A stretch of DNA of 64,000 nt from Prado023 sp963697345 (GCA_963697345.1 CAVONS010000008.1:649385-713384); one strand, 5' to 3'. Shown: positions 16,549-24,601, numbered from the stretch's first letter. Notes: generated from the letters alone by a model not told the origin. A program made the numbers and translations.

Positions 16549-17643
16549 GTGGCCAGGAACGAGTTCGGGGCGCCGGTGATCCGGCTGGTCGACGGTCATG
16601 AGGTACGCGTCTCCAACCCGGCGAAGCCGTACTTCCCCGGGGCGACCGGCGGCGCAGTGACCAAGCTGGACGTGATCGACTACTACACCGCTGTCGGCGA
16701 CGCGATGATCACCGCGCTGCGCGACCGGCCGACGACGCTGGAGCGGTGGCCCGGGGGAGTGGTGCCCGGCGCGCGACTGAGCACGCGCGAGGGCTTCAAG
16801 GGCGAGGCGTTCTACCAGAAGCGCGTGCCGACGGGGGCCCCGGAGTGGGTAAGGACCGCGCGCATCGCGTTCCCTTCGGGTCGGACCGCCGATGAGGTGT
16901 GCCCGCACTCACCGGCGACGATCGTGTGGGCCGCCCAACTGGGGACGATCACGTTTCATCCGTGGCCGGTCCGAGCGGGGGATGTGGACCATCCCGACGA
17001 GCTGCGCATCGACCTCGACCCGCAGCCCGGCACCACCTTCTACGACGCAGTGGACGTCGCCGGCGAACTGCACGGCCTGCTCGACGAACTCGGTTGGGTC
17101 GGCTTCCCGAAGACGACCGGCGGCGGCGGGGTGCATGTGTACGTGCGAATCCGCCCGGAGTGGACGTTCACCGACGTGCGCCACGCGGCCATCGCGATCG
17201 GCCGGGAGCTGGAGCGTCGCATGCCCGGCCGGGTGACCACGAAGTGGTGGAAGGAGGAGCGCGGCGAGAGCGTCTTCGTCGACTACAACCAGAACGCGCG
17301 CGACCGCACGATCCGCTCCGCGTGGTCGCTGCGCGCGGTTGCCGAGGCCACGGTGTCCACCCCCGTCACGTGGGCGGAGCTGGGCGAGCTGGATCCGATG
17401 GATCTGACGCTGCACACGGTCCCCGCGCGGTTGGCCGAGCGGGGCGATCCGCACGCGGCGATCGATGCCGTGGCCCACGACCTGACACCGGTGCTCCAGT
17501 GGTACGAGCGCGATATCCGCGACGACGGCCTCGAGGACATGCCCTATCCGCCCGACTACCCGAAGATGCCCGGCGAGCCGAAGCGCGTCCAGCCGAGCCG
17601 GGCCGCGGATCAGAAGAACGATTCCGATGCGGGTCCCCGATGA
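16549..17643 (+). CDS. Stand-alone LigD-type DNA polymerase/primase (NHEJ PolDom)
   Basis: A 364-residue archaeo-eukaryotic-primase-fold polymerase of the LigD PolDom family, which fills gaps and adds nucleotides at double-strand breaks during non-homologous end joining. Features are VRVSNPAKPYFP, TLERWPGG, FYQKRVP, TITFHPWPVR, the catalytic DxD in LRIDLDPQPG, GGGGVHVYVRI and FVDYNQNARDRTIRSAWS. There is no ligase or nuclease domain. A separate ATP-dependent ligase lies 1.8 kb away on the other strand. The GTG at 16549 matches the family N-terminus and the leaderless promoter. The C-terminal ~30 residues are charged and disordered. Confidence 0.93.
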   Translation: MARNEFGAPVIRLVDGHEVRVSNPAKPYFPGATGGAVTKLDVIDYYTAVGDAMITALRDRPTTLERWPGGVVPGARLSTREGFKGEAFYQKRVPTGAPEWVRTARIAFPSGRTADEVCPHSPATIVWAAQLGTITFHPWPVRAGDVDHPDELRIDLDPQPGTTFYDAVDVAGELHGLLDELGWVGFPKTTGGGGVHVYVRIRPEWTFTDVRHAAIAIGRELERRMPGRVTTKWWKEERGESVFVDYNQNARDRTIRSAWSLRAVAEATVSTPVTWAELGELDPMDLTLHTVPARLAERGDPHAAIDAVAHDLTPVLQWYERDIRDDGLEDMPYPPDYPKMPGEPKRVQPSRAADQKNDSDAGPR

Positions 17644-17743
17644 TGCCGAAGACGCCCCTGTGACAGTCGCCGCCTGGCCGGCACACCCCTCCGCCGAGGG
17701 AGGAAGATGAGAGTTGGGAAGATGCTATTGAGGCGGTGGTGAC

Positions 17744-17950
17744 ATGGCGTACCGGGTTCATCGGTTCGACATCAACATGGAAGACGACCGGCAACCCCTG
17801 GAGGACTTCCTGAATACCCTGCAGGGCGATGTGGTCTCGATCATCCCGAACAATCGCCGTACGAACCTGGCCCAGATCTACGGCACCACGCGGAAGATCG
17901 ACTTCCTCTACATCATCGAGCGGGTCCAGAACCCACGAGTGGAACCGTAG
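17744..17950 (+). CDS. Small hypothetical protein (68 aa)
   Basis: A short soluble protein with beta-strand-like pattern: YRVHRFDIN, then a helix (PLEDFLNTL), VVSIIPNNR and a C-terminal strand IDFLYIIERVQ. The layout recalls small DUF4177-like proteins, but I cannot name the family. Amino-acid use is balanced and unlike a GC-rich shadow frame, and no competing frame is convincing. The ATG at 17744 is preceded by a weak purine stretch. It follows the LigD-type polymerase by 100 bp on the same strand. Confidence 0.6.
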   Translation: MAYRVHRFDINMEDDRQPLEDFLNTLQGDVVSIIPNNRRTNLAQIYGTTRKIDFLYIIERVQNPRVEP

Positions 17951-17986
17951 CTGGCAGTCGAAATGGCGCCCACGACCACCGGGCCG

Positions 17987-17992
17987 TAGCCT
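17987..17992 (+). promoter_or_regulatory. Leaderless-type -10 box before a 48-aa ORF
   Basis: TAGCCT is followed by 6 nt and then the ATG at 17999. The geometry is the same as at ftsK and rimO. Confidence 0.45.
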
Positions 17993-17998
17993 GCCGAC

Positions 17999-18145
17999 AT
18001 GTGCATCAGCATGGCCGACGCATCAGACCAGGACCTCGCGGTCATCGCCGCAGCGATGTCGGTGGCCACACCCCACGGGCCGGCGTCCTTGGCTCAGCCG
18101 TGGGCCGAGACCGAGGAAGCAACCACGATCGCTCAGTCGAGCTGA
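17999..18145 (+). CDS. Possible small protein (48 aa)
   Basis: An ATG with a well-placed TAGCCT 6 nt upstream opens a 48-residue frame: an acidic start, a helix (DLAVIAAAMSVA), then PWAETEEATTIAQSS. The helix followed by a short tryptophan-containing tail loosely recalls acyl-CoA carboxylase epsilon subunits, but this is a weak impression. The end overlaps the 3' end of the opposite-strand YgaP-like gene by 13 bp. It may instead be a chance frame. Confidence 0.35.
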   Translation: MCISMADASDQDLAVIAAAMSVATPHGPASLAQPWAETEEATTIAQSS

Positions 18146-18450
18146 TCGCTGGCGGAAGCGGGCTGCTCCTGCCGAAGGTCGAGCACCGTGGGCGCCCCTG
18201 GCTCGGTCCGCGGATCGTCGTAGCCGTGCGTGTCGATGCCGTAGCGCCGGTAGAACGGGTCACGCCCAGCTATCGCGGTGAGCGCGAAGTAGACCCCGAT
18301 GAGCCCGAACAGCGCCGAGATGATCCCGACCCCTCCGGAGGCGGCGATGGCGAACCCGGACAGCAGCAGGAGGCTCAGGGCGATGCACCCGCGCACGAGC
18401 CGATCCTCGCGCCCCACCGATCCAGGTCCCTCGATGAACGTGATGTGCAT
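18133..18450 (-). CDS. Small YgaP/DUF2892-like membrane protein
   Basis: A 105-residue inner-membrane protein with two hydrophobic helices (CIALSLLLLSGFAIAASGG and a second through IISALFGLIGVYFALTAIAG), then DPFYRRYGIDTHGY and a hydrophilic tail. The arrangement fits the DUF2892 (YgaP transmembrane-like) family, usually GCxPFYxLLGI after the second helix; here the Cys is absent. The ATG at 18450 follows AAGGGGA. No rhodanese domain is attached. The role is unknown. Confidence 0.7.
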   Translation of the reverse strand: MHITFIEGPGSVGREDRLVRGCIALSLLLLSGFAIAASGGVGIISALFGLIGVYFALTAIAGRDPFYRRYGIDTHGYDDPRTEPGAPTVLDLRQEQPASASDQLD

Positions 18451-18616
18451 GATTCCCCTTGCTGTCCGAACGACGCCCAACTATCCTCACCCAGGCGCCG
18501 CGCACAGAGCCGCCGGCGCGCCGTCGGCGGGGAACGATGTGCTGAGTCTACCCGGAGACAACGGGCAAATACGGATATTCGGTACACCTGACCGCAGCTC
18601 CGGAGGCGATACGTGA

Positions 18617-18652
18617 CCAAGCGGCGGGCCCCTGCTGGGGACCGCCGCTTGG
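18617..18652 (-). terminator. Hairpin downstream of the fasciclin gene
   Basis: CCAAGCGGCGG pairs perfectly with CCGCCGCTTGG, and inner CCCC/GGGG pairs extend the stem. It lies 38 bp after the fasciclin stop (minus strand). There is no clear U tract. Confidence 0.65.
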
Positions 18653-18689
18653 GCCTTCCTATCTAGGTACTGCCTGGCTCAACTCTTCT

Positions 18690-19331
18690 TCAGAGGTCAG
18701 CGGGGCGCAGGACGAAACTGATCCCGTGAGCGATGCCGTTGCTGGCCTGAATGTCCAACTTGCTGCGCACGAGGAACGGGTTCACATCGTTGCGGTCCTG
18801 ATCGGCGAGGATGGCCGTGCCCAGACGAGGCAGGGGATACACCTTGATCGTCCCGCCCTGCAAAGTGGTGAGTGTGGTTCCCTTCGGGACGCCGAGGGCA
18901 GTCTTCGAATCGATCTGCCCCGCGACAGCATGGTAGAGGATCACGGTCTTGAGAGTCCCTGGTGCGGCTGTCTCCAACTTCACTAGTTCCTTGAGGATCG
19001 TTGCCTCGTTGGCGAACCAGTACTTGGGACCAACCAGGTCAGCGACCAGAGCCTGGAACGCCCGGTCGTTGGGGATGAACACCGTGAGGTCCGCGCCCTC
19101 GGCGTCCAGAGCGCCGTCCAGCCCCGCCTTCAGAACCCCGTTTGCGAGGAGGTCGAAGTCGTACCAGTTGCGGTCGGTCGCGGCGCCACCGTTGTCACCC
19201 AGGCTGGCGGCAACGGCTTCAAAGAGAGTCGTTGTGGCCGGATTGTCGTCGGCGGCGGCGGGGGCGGCAAGGGCGAGGGGGGCGGCGATTGCGGCTGCGG
19301 CCGCGAATCCTGCGATGGTCTTGCGGATCAT
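18690..19331 (-). CDS. Secreted fasciclin (FAS1) domain protein
   Basis: A 213-residue exported protein. A Sec-type signal peptide (MIRKTIAGFAAAAAIAAP onward, Ala-rich, with likely cleavage after APAAA) is followed by one FAS1 domain with LTVFIPNDRAFQALV, VILYHAVAGQIDS and the terminal SNGIAHGISFVL. FAS1 domains usually mediate adhesion or matrix contacts; mycobacterial MPT70/MPT83 are relatives. The ATG at 19331 follows AGGAG. There is no lipobox or sorting signal, so the protein is probably released or loosely wall-bound. A repeated TGCAT element lies upstream. Confidence 0.92.
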   Translation of the reverse strand: MIRKTIAGFAAAAAIAAPLALAAPAAADDNPATTTLFEAVAASLGDNGGAATDRNWYDFDLLANGVLKAGLDGALDAEGADLTVFIPNDRAFQALVADLVGPKYWFANEATILKELVKLETAAPGTLKTVILYHAVAGQIDSKTALGVPKGTTLTTLQGGTIKVYPLPRLGTAILADQDRNDVNPFLVRSKLDIQASNGIAHGISFVLRPADL

Positions 19332-19385
19332 GGGGTGCTCCTGAGTGAGTGGGTGGGTCTGACACTCCACCTATCCGTCGGGAGG

Positions 19386-19412
19386 GTGCATCGGATGCAC
19401 AATTTATGCACC
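19386..19412. promoter_or_regulatory. Candidate operator upstream of the fasciclin gene
   Basis: GTGCAT-CGG-ATGCAC at 19386-19400 is a perfect palindrome. A further ATGCACC starts 11 bp after the second arm, in phase by one helical turn. The set sits 55-81 bp upstream of the fasciclin ATG, in the 96-bp gap before the ligase stop. Confidence 0.5.
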
Positions 19413-19427
19413 ACTTCGATCGCGTGA

Positions 19428-20573
19428 TCAGTCGCTCGCCCTGAGTACCCGTGTGATGTCCAGCGGCTCCGGCGTGACGAGGCCGTCCATGGTGCATTCC
19501 TCGGCTGACTTGTCCGGACGCCAACGGACCAACGACGCCACGTGCCGAAGCCGCCCAGATTCGACCTGGTCGTAGCCCACCTCGGCCACCAACTCCGGTC
19601 GCAGGGGATGCCAATCTGCGCTGCGCCCCGAGGACCACCGGCTCGGCATTCCCGGAGCGCGGCCCTGCGGATCCAGCCACGGATGCCCCTCGCCGGCGGC
19701 CAGGTCTGCGAACTCCTCGGCCAGCTGGGCACGGGTCGCCATCGAGAACGCGCTCATGGCGCCGATCATCTGAAGGATGCCAGCGTCGTCGTAGAGACCG
19801 ATGAGAACCGAGCCCACCACTTCCTGGCCCCCCGCGCCCGGCTTCGCGTACGCCCGCCATCCGGCACACACGACGTCAACGGTGTGCGCGGGCTTGATCT
19901 TGAACAGCGTGCGCTTGCCCGGGGAGTACACGCCGTCCACCGGTCGCGCGATCAGCCCGTCCAGTCCCGCTCCGGGAAGCTCGGCGAACCACCGCGTCGC
20001 GACATCAAGGTCCGTCGTCTGGGGCGTGAGGTGGATCGGCGGATCCTCCCCAGCCAGGGCCTGCTGCAGTGCGAGGCGGCGCTCGCCGAACGGCACACCC
20101 CGAAGGTCGCGACCGTCGTGACCGAGGATGTCGAACGCCACGAAGGAGGTCGGGAAGTCGGTGGCCAGTTGGGCGATCTTCCAGCCCCCCTCCTCCTTGC
20201 GTGGGCGGAGCCGCCCCTGGAGGGCATCGAAGGCGAGCCGACCCTCGCGGATCACGACCAGCTCCCCATCGAGCACGACGTCGTGCTCACGCAGACCGCG
20301 GATCCGCTCGACCATCTCGGGGAATGCGTACGACAGGTCCCACTTGCCCGTCGCTGCGGCATCAGCGGCCCGCATCCTGCCCTGGATCACCACGTCATCA
20401 CCGCGGCGGAACACCAGCACCCGGAAGCCGTCCCACTTCGGCTGGAACACCAGGCCCTCGGCGGAGTCGGGAAGCCCGGCTATCGGCTTGGCCAGCATCG
20501 GCTGGATCGGCGGGTCCACGCTGAACCGCCCGGGCGCGCCCTGTGGGCCCACTGCGTTGGCATCTGGGGTCAT
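19428..20573 (-). CDS. ATP-dependent DNA ligase (LigC/LigD-ligase type)
   Basis: A 381-residue nucleotidyltransferase ligase that seals nicks with ATP. Motif I is KWDGFR (Lys46, the adenylated residue), motif III LDGELVV, motif IIIa VAFDILG, motif IV GLDGLIARP and motif V KIKPAHTVDVV. A C-terminal OB-fold region follows (VVGSVLIGLYDDAG to the YDQVESGRLRH region). There is no polymerase or nuclease domain, so it is the separate ligase partner expected in organisms lacking a fused LigD. It is divergent from zapE with 32 bp between starts. Confidence 0.93.
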   Translation of the reverse strand: MTPDANAVGPQGAPGRFSVDPPIQPMLAKPIAGLPDSAEGLVFQPKWDGFRVLVFRRGDDVVIQGRMRAADAAATGKWDLSYAFPEMVERIRGLREHDVVLDGELVVIREGRLAFDALQGRLRPRKEEGGWKIAQLATDFPTSFVAFDILGHDGRDLRGVPFGERRLALQQALAGEDPPIHLTPQTTDLDVATRWFAELPGAGLDGLIARPVDGVYSPGKRTLFKIKPAHTVDVVCAGWRAYAKPGAGGQEVVGSVLIGLYDDAGILQMIGAMSAFSMATRAQLAEEFADLAAGEGHPWLDPQGRAPGMPSRWSSGRSADWHPLRPELVAEVGYDQVESGRLRHVASLVRWRPDKSAEECTMDGLVTPEPLDITRVLRASD

Positions 20574-20605
20574 CGCACCATCATGGTGTCTGGCAGGCTT
20601 CGACC

Positions 20606-21613
20606 ATGCCCCGGCTGGTCGACCGATTCCCGAATGTGGAGCCGGGCCGTCTCATCTCAGAGCTGGTCCCGCCCCCACGTTTTGTCGCGGAGTCCTTCGA
20701 CACCTATCTCCCGGACCCGGCGCAACCGACCCAGTCGGCGGCGGTCGCTGGGCTGCATGCGTTCGCGACCCAGATGAATGCGCCAGTGGTGACGCCGAGG
20801 TTCCGGTTCCGCAGGGCAGCCCCGCCCGAACGCCGCGAGGGCATCTACCTCGATGGCGGCTTCGGCGTCGGCAAGACCCACCTGCTCGCGGCGTTGTGGC
20901 ACGACGCGCCCGCGCCCAAGGCCTTCGGCACGTTCGTCGAGTACACGCACCTCGTGGGCGCCCTCGGCTTCGCGAACACCGTCGAAGCGCTCTCGGGCCA
21001 TCGGCTGGTCTGCATCGACGAGTTCGAGCTCGATGACCCGGGCGACACCGTCCTGATGTCGACGCTGCTCAACCGGCTGGTGGATGCCGGAGTGCGCCTC
21101 GCCGCGACGTCGAACACCCTGCCTGATCGCCTCGGGGAGGGGCGCTTCGCGGCTGACGATTTCCTCCGCGAGATCCAGGGCCTGGCGGCGCACTTCGACG
21201 TCTACCGGATCGATGGTGAGGACTACCGGCATCGCGGCCTGCCCCAGGCACCAGTTCCACTGGGCGAGGCCGAGGTCGTCGATGCGGCTGGCGAGGGCTG
21301 GCTCGATGACTTCCCGGCGCTGATGGCCCACCTCTCTCGCGTGCACCCCTCGCGCTACGGGGCGCTGCTCGATGGCGTCGACCGGGTGCATCTCCTGGGC
21401 GTGCAGCCCCTGTCGGACCAGGCGGACGCCCTGCGGCTCGTGGTGCTGGCAGACCGGCTCTATGACCGCGACATCCCGGTGGTGGCCGCGGGCGTGCCGC
21501 TGGACACGGTGTTCGGCGAGGAGATGCTCAGGGGCGGCTATCGAAAGAAGTACTACAGGGCGATCTCGCGGCTGGTTGCCCTCGCGCGTGAGGGGGTCGG
21601 ACTCTCGGAGTGA
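20606..21613 (+). CDS. zapE: Cell division protein ZapE / AFG1-family ATPase
   Basis: A 335-residue P-loop ATPase of the AFG1/ZapE family. Walker A is GGFGVGKT (residues 84-91) and Walker B LVCIDEFELDD (from 134), followed by the sensor region RLAATSNTLPDRLGEGRF and FLREIQGLAAHFDVYRIDGEDYRHRG split between two blocks. In E. coli ZapE modulates Z-ring behaviour; the actinobacterial role is less studied. The ATG at 20606 was chosen over an upstream in-frame ATG that would overlap the ligase gene. Confidence 0.92.
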   Translation: MPRLVDRFPNVEPGRLISELVPPPRFVAESFDTYLPDPAQPTQSAAVAGLHAFATQMNAPVVTPRFRFRRAAPPERREGIYLDGGFGVGKTHLLAALWHDAPAPKAFGTFVEYTHLVGALGFANTVEALSGHRLVCIDEFELDDPGDTVLMSTLLNRLVDAGVRLAATSNTLPDRLGEGRFAADDFLREIQGLAAHFDVYRIDGEDYRHRGLPQAPVPLGEAEVVDAAGEGWLDDFPALMAHLSRVHPSRYGALLDGVDRVHLLGVQPLSDQADALRLVVLADRLYDRDIPVVAAGVPLDTVFGEEMLRGGYRKKYYRAISRLVALAREGVGLSE

Positions 21614-21653
21614 GCGCCCCGGGGGAGGGAGGCCGACCAGCAGGTCGATCGCC

Positions 21654-22073
21654 TCAGGTACCGGGGAACGCCTGCGCGTCGGCGCCCCATCCGACGGCCC
21701 GCACCGCGGCCTCCGAAGACCGTGCCACCGCGTCGCGCCGGGCAGCCGGCTCACTGGCCGCAGCCAGATCGGCATACGTGGCAGCCAGCGCGGCGTTGAC
21801 GTGGGCCATGAGCCGACGACCGCCGGCCGGGTCGTCCACGCCGAACGGCTCCACATAGGCCGCGGCTGCGTCGACCGGTTCGGCGCCCAGTGCCACGATG
21901 CGAAGGCGCAGCTCGTCCCTCTCCCCACGGTGGGCATCCAACTCCTGCTGGGCCTGCGCCCGCCGAGCACCACCCAGTTCCCCGGCTGCCCGACCGCTTG
22001 CCCACACCGCAGCGTGCTCGCCGGCCACGGCGGCCTGCAGCGCCTGGAGGTAGGGCGTGTCGGCGTCACTCAT
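21654..22073 (-). CDS. DUF4439 ferritin-like domain protein
   Basis: A 139-residue all-helical protein of the Actinobacteria-specific DUF4439 group: ALQAAVAGEHAAVWASGRAAG, HRGERDELRLRI, AAYVEPFGVDDPAGGRRL and a C-terminal RDAVARSSEAAVRAVGWG helix. It is related to ferritin-like four-helix bundles; whether it binds metal is unknown. Its ATG overlaps the stop of the lipoprotein gene upstream by 4 bp (ATGA), so the two are co-translated. Confidence 0.88.
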   Translation of the reverse strand: MSDADTPYLQALQAAVAGEHAAVWASGRAAGELGGARRAQAQQELDAHRGERDELRLRIVALGAEPVDAAAAYVEPFGVDDPAGGRRLMAHVNAALAATYADLAAASEPAARRDAVARSSEAAVRAVGWGADAQAFPGT

Positions 22074-22600
22074 CCGGCCGGCTTCCTGCCACGCAACGTA
22101 TCGAGGACCGCGACGTGCTGGGCCTCACTGGCCGCCATGAGGCACAGGTCGCGAGCCAGGGCGGGGTCCTGGGCGGCGTCGCAGGACGCCACATGCTGCG
22201 CCTGAGCCGCCGCCTCCGCTCGCGCCAATGCCTTGAGCGTGATGGGGGCAGCGTCGCCCTGGCCCGCTGGGGCCGAGGCGGAAGCGGGGGCGGAGGCCGC
22301 GGCGGAGGGTTCGGCGGGCGGGGCCATGTCGGGAGCCACCCGAGCCAGATGGGCCTCGTGCTGTGCGAGGAGGTCGGCCAGGGTGCGGGCTCGCTCCGGG
22401 AACTCCGCCATCGCGCCCCGATAGGCCGCTATGAGTGCGAGCTCGGACGCAGCGACGCGCTCGCGCAGGGCCGCATCCATGTCCTCCGCGGGGGCCGGCT
22501 CGGGCGGGGAAGGGGCGGGTGTGGGCTGGTCGATGTCGCTCGTGCAGCCCGCCAGCCCGAGCGCCGATGCGCTCAGCACGAGGAAGCTCCGCCTGTCCAC
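22070..22600 (-). CDS. Ferritin-like lipoprotein with twin-arginine-like signal
   Basis: A 176-residue exported protein. The N-terminus VDRRSFLVLSASALGLAGC combines an RRxFL twin-arginine-like motif with the lipobox LAGC, so it is probably a Tat-exported, lipid-anchored protein. After a Pro/Glu linker, two helical segments (SELALIAAYRGAMAEFPE; LAQHEAHLARV) and LKALARAEAAAQAQHVASC resemble the ferritin-like fold. The C-terminal EAQHVAVLDTLRGRKPAG is typical of the DUF4439-adjacent lipoprotein. The start is GTG at 22600. It is divergent from rimP. Confidence 0.8.
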   Translation of the reverse strand: MDRRSFLVLSASALGLAGCTSDIDQPTPAPSPPEPAPAEDMDAALRERVAASELALIAAYRGAMAEFPERARTLADLLAQHEAHLARVAPDMAPPAEPSAAASAPASASAPAGQGDAAPITLKALARAEAAAQAQHVASCDAAQDPALARDLCLMAASEAQHVAVLDTLRGRKPAG

Positions 22601-22650
22601 GACCGGAATCCTCGCATCCCCACGGGGCGGACCAGACAACTCCCCGGCGG

Positions 22651-22656
22651 TAGAAT
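22651..22656 (+). promoter_or_regulatory. Candidate -10 box of the rimP-nusA-infB operon
   Basis: TAGAAT lies 58 nt before the rimP ATG. A GGAGGA site at 22703-22708 precedes the start, giving a leader of about 50 nt. Confidence 0.55.
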
Positions 22657-22714
22657 CCGGGCTACAACTGCACTTCCCACAACAGGATCCCCACAACAGC
22701 ATGGAGGACGCGCG

Positions 22715-23269
22715 ATGTCGGCATCCCAGGTCAAGGCATTGCGCGTCATGGCCGAGCCGATAGCGGCCGCCCATGACTGCGATCTGGAGGACGTTGTGAT
22801 CCGCCAGGCCGGCAAGCGCCGCCTGGTGCGCTTGGTCGTGGATCACGCCAGTGGGGGACTGACCCTGGACCTCGTGGCCGCCATCAGCCGCGACATCTCC
22901 CGGGAGCTCGACGAGTCCACGATCTTCGGGAGCTCGGCCTACGTCCTCGAGGTCACCTCGCCCGGGGTTGATCGCCCCCTGCGCGAACCCCGCCACTGGC
23001 AGCGAGCCATCGGGCGGCTGGTGCGGATCGCCCGGAAGTCCGGGGACGTGCTCGAGGGGCGGTTGGCCGAGGCTGACCATGACAGCGCCATCCTCGACGT
23101 GGACGGCCTACCGGTGACCGTGGCCCTGGCCGACGTCGCGCGCGCCACCGTCCAGGTGGAGTTCACCCGCGTGGAGGAAGTTGATCTCGAGGGCCTCGAC
23201 CCTGAACCGGACGACGACTCGGCCGATGATGCGGCCGTCAGGTCGTCCGATACGCCCGAGGAGGGCTGA
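22715..23269 (+). CDS. rimP: Ribosome maturation factor RimP
   Basis: A 184-residue 30S assembly factor. The N-terminal alpha/beta domain (VMAEPIAAAHDCDLEDVVI, RRLVRLVVDHASGGLTLD) includes the hallmark YVLEVTSPGVDRPL followed by RHWQRAIGRLV, and a C-terminal SH3-like domain is formed by GRLAEADHDSAILDVDG and the strands after it. The C-terminal 25 residues are acidic. The ATG at 22715 is preceded by GGAGGA. It is the first gene of a classic rimP-nusA-ylxR-infB string, with a single base before nusA. Confidence 0.96.
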   Translation: MSASQVKALRVMAEPIAAAHDCDLEDVVIRQAGKRRLVRLVVDHASGGLTLDLVAAISRDISRELDESTIFGSSAYVLEVTSPGVDRPLREPRHWQRAIGRLVRIARKSGDVLEGRLAEADHDSAILDVDGLPVTVALADVARATVQVEFTRVEEVDLEGLDPEPDDDSADDAAVRSSDTPEEG

Positions 23270-23270
23270 C

Positions 23271-24284
23271 ATGGATATCGACGTGTCTGCACTGCGTGCC
23301 GTAGCCCTGGACAAGGAGATCTCGATCGACCTGCTGGTCGACTCGATCGAGCAGGCCCTGCTGGTCGCCTACCACCACACGCCGGGCGCCTCACAGCAGG
23401 CGCGGGTCGAACTCGACCGCACGTCGGGCCACGTGACCGTGTGGGCGCTGGAGGAGCCCCCTGAGGACGCACCCGAGGGGTTCATCGCGCGCGAGTACGA
23501 CGACACTCCTGAGGGCTTCGGCCGCGTGGCGTCCACCACGGCGCGACAGGTGCTCGTCCAGCGGCTGCGCGAGGCCGAGGATGACGTCACCCACGGGCAC
23601 TTCGCCGGCAAGGTGGGCGACCTCGTGTCGGGGGTCGTCCAGCAGGGCCAGGATCCGCGGCTGGTCTTCGTCGACCTGGGCAAGGTCGAGGGCGTCCTCC
23701 CGCCGCAGGAGGCCATCGCCACCGAGCAGCACCCGCACGGCTCACGCATGAAGGCGCTCGTGGTGGGGACCCGTCGCAGCGCGAAGGGCACCCAGGTGGT
23801 GCTCTCCCGGACCCACCCGGGCCTGGTGAAGGAGCTGTTCGCGCTCGAGGTTCCGGAGATCGGGGAGGGCTCGGTGGAGATCGTCGCCCTTGCCCGCGAG
23901 GCCGGGCATCGCACGAAGATGGCTGTCCGCTCGCACAGGGCCGGCCTGAACCCCAAGGGCGCCTGCATCGGCCCGATGGGCTCTCGGGTCCGCAATGTGA
24001 TGGCCGAGCTGGGCGGCGAGAAGATCGACATCGTCGATTGGTCCGATGACCCCGCCACGATGGTGGGCAATGCGCTGTCCCCGGCGCGGGTCACCTCCGT
24101 GGAGGTGGTGGACGAGGACACGCGATCGGCACGGGTCGTCGTCCCGGACTACCAGCTGTCCCTGGCCATCGGCAAGGAGGGCCAGAACGCCCGGCTGGCC
24201 GCACGACTCACGGGATGGCGCATCGACATCCGGTCCGACACCGCGCCGATGGGCGACGGGAGCGCGGATTCGGGCCAGCGGTGA
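23271..24284 (+). CDS. nusA: Transcription termination/antitermination factor NusA
   Basis: A 337-residue RNA-polymerase-binding factor. The N-terminal domain (LDKEISIDLLVDSIEQALLVAY) is followed by an S1 domain (GDLVSGVVQQGQDPRLVFVDLG, then VEGVLPPQEA) and two KH domains with GACIGPMGSRVRNVMAELGG and LAIGKEGQNARLAARLTGW. It ends soon after KH2 and lacks the C-terminal acidic repeats of E. coli NusA, as is normal for Actinobacteria. The ATG at 23271 is one base after the rimP stop. Its stop overlaps the next gene's GTG (GTGA). Confidence 0.97.
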   Translation: MDIDVSALRAVALDKEISIDLLVDSIEQALLVAYHHTPGASQQARVELDRTSGHVTVWALEEPPEDAPEGFIAREYDDTPEGFGRVASTTARQVLVQRLREAEDDVTHGHFAGKVGDLVSGVVQQGQDPRLVFVDLGKVEGVLPPQEAIATEQHPHGSRMKALVVGTRRSAKGTQVVLSRTHPGLVKELFALEVPEIGEGSVEIVALAREAGHRTKMAVRSHRAGLNPKGACIGPMGSRVRNVMAELGGEKIDIVDWSDDPATMVGNALSPARVTSVEVVDEDTRSARVVVPDYQLSLAIGKEGQNARLAARLTGWRIDIRSDTAPMGDGSADSGQR

Positions 24285-24601
24285 CTTCCGCGCTAGACTC
24301 TGCCCCGTCTACCCATGACGGCCAGCCGATGCGTACCTGCGTCGCATGCCGGACGCGGGCAGGCAAGTCCGAACTGCTTCGGGTCACCGCCCGGGACGGC
24401 GCATGCCTCCCGGACCCACGGTCCCGGCAACCCGGTCGGGGTGCATACCTGCATCCGCAGATCAGCTGCCTGGATCTGGCTGAACGGCGACGAGCGCTCC
24501 CACGGGCCCTACGGGTCCCGGGACCACTCGACACCGCGAAGGTGCGCGCGTGGATCGAGGCAATGCCAGATGACGACGACAAGACCGCACTCAACGGTTG
24601 A
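24281..24601 (+). CDS. YlxR family RNA-binding protein (RNase P modulator)
   Basis: A 106-residue basic protein of the YlxR/RnpM family. The signature MRTCVACRTRAGKSELLRV and GRGAYLHPQISCLDLAERRRALPRALR (two blocks) are present. In Bacillus the homologue RnpM binds RNase P RNA. The start is probably the GTG at 24281, overlapping the nusA stop; an in-frame ATG at 24329, immediately before RTCVACR, is an alternative. It lies between nusA and infB, the conserved family position. Confidence 0.88.
   Translation: MTSALDSAPSTHDGQPMRTCVACRTRAGKSELLRVTARDGACLPDPRSRQPGRGAYLHPQISCLDLAERRRALPRALRVPGPLDTAKVRAWIEAMPDDDDKTALNG

Noticed and set aside
18001..18591. 196-residue open frame across 18.0-18.6 kb
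   Set aside because: It is antisense to the small membrane protein gene and has Arg/Pro-rich shadow composition.
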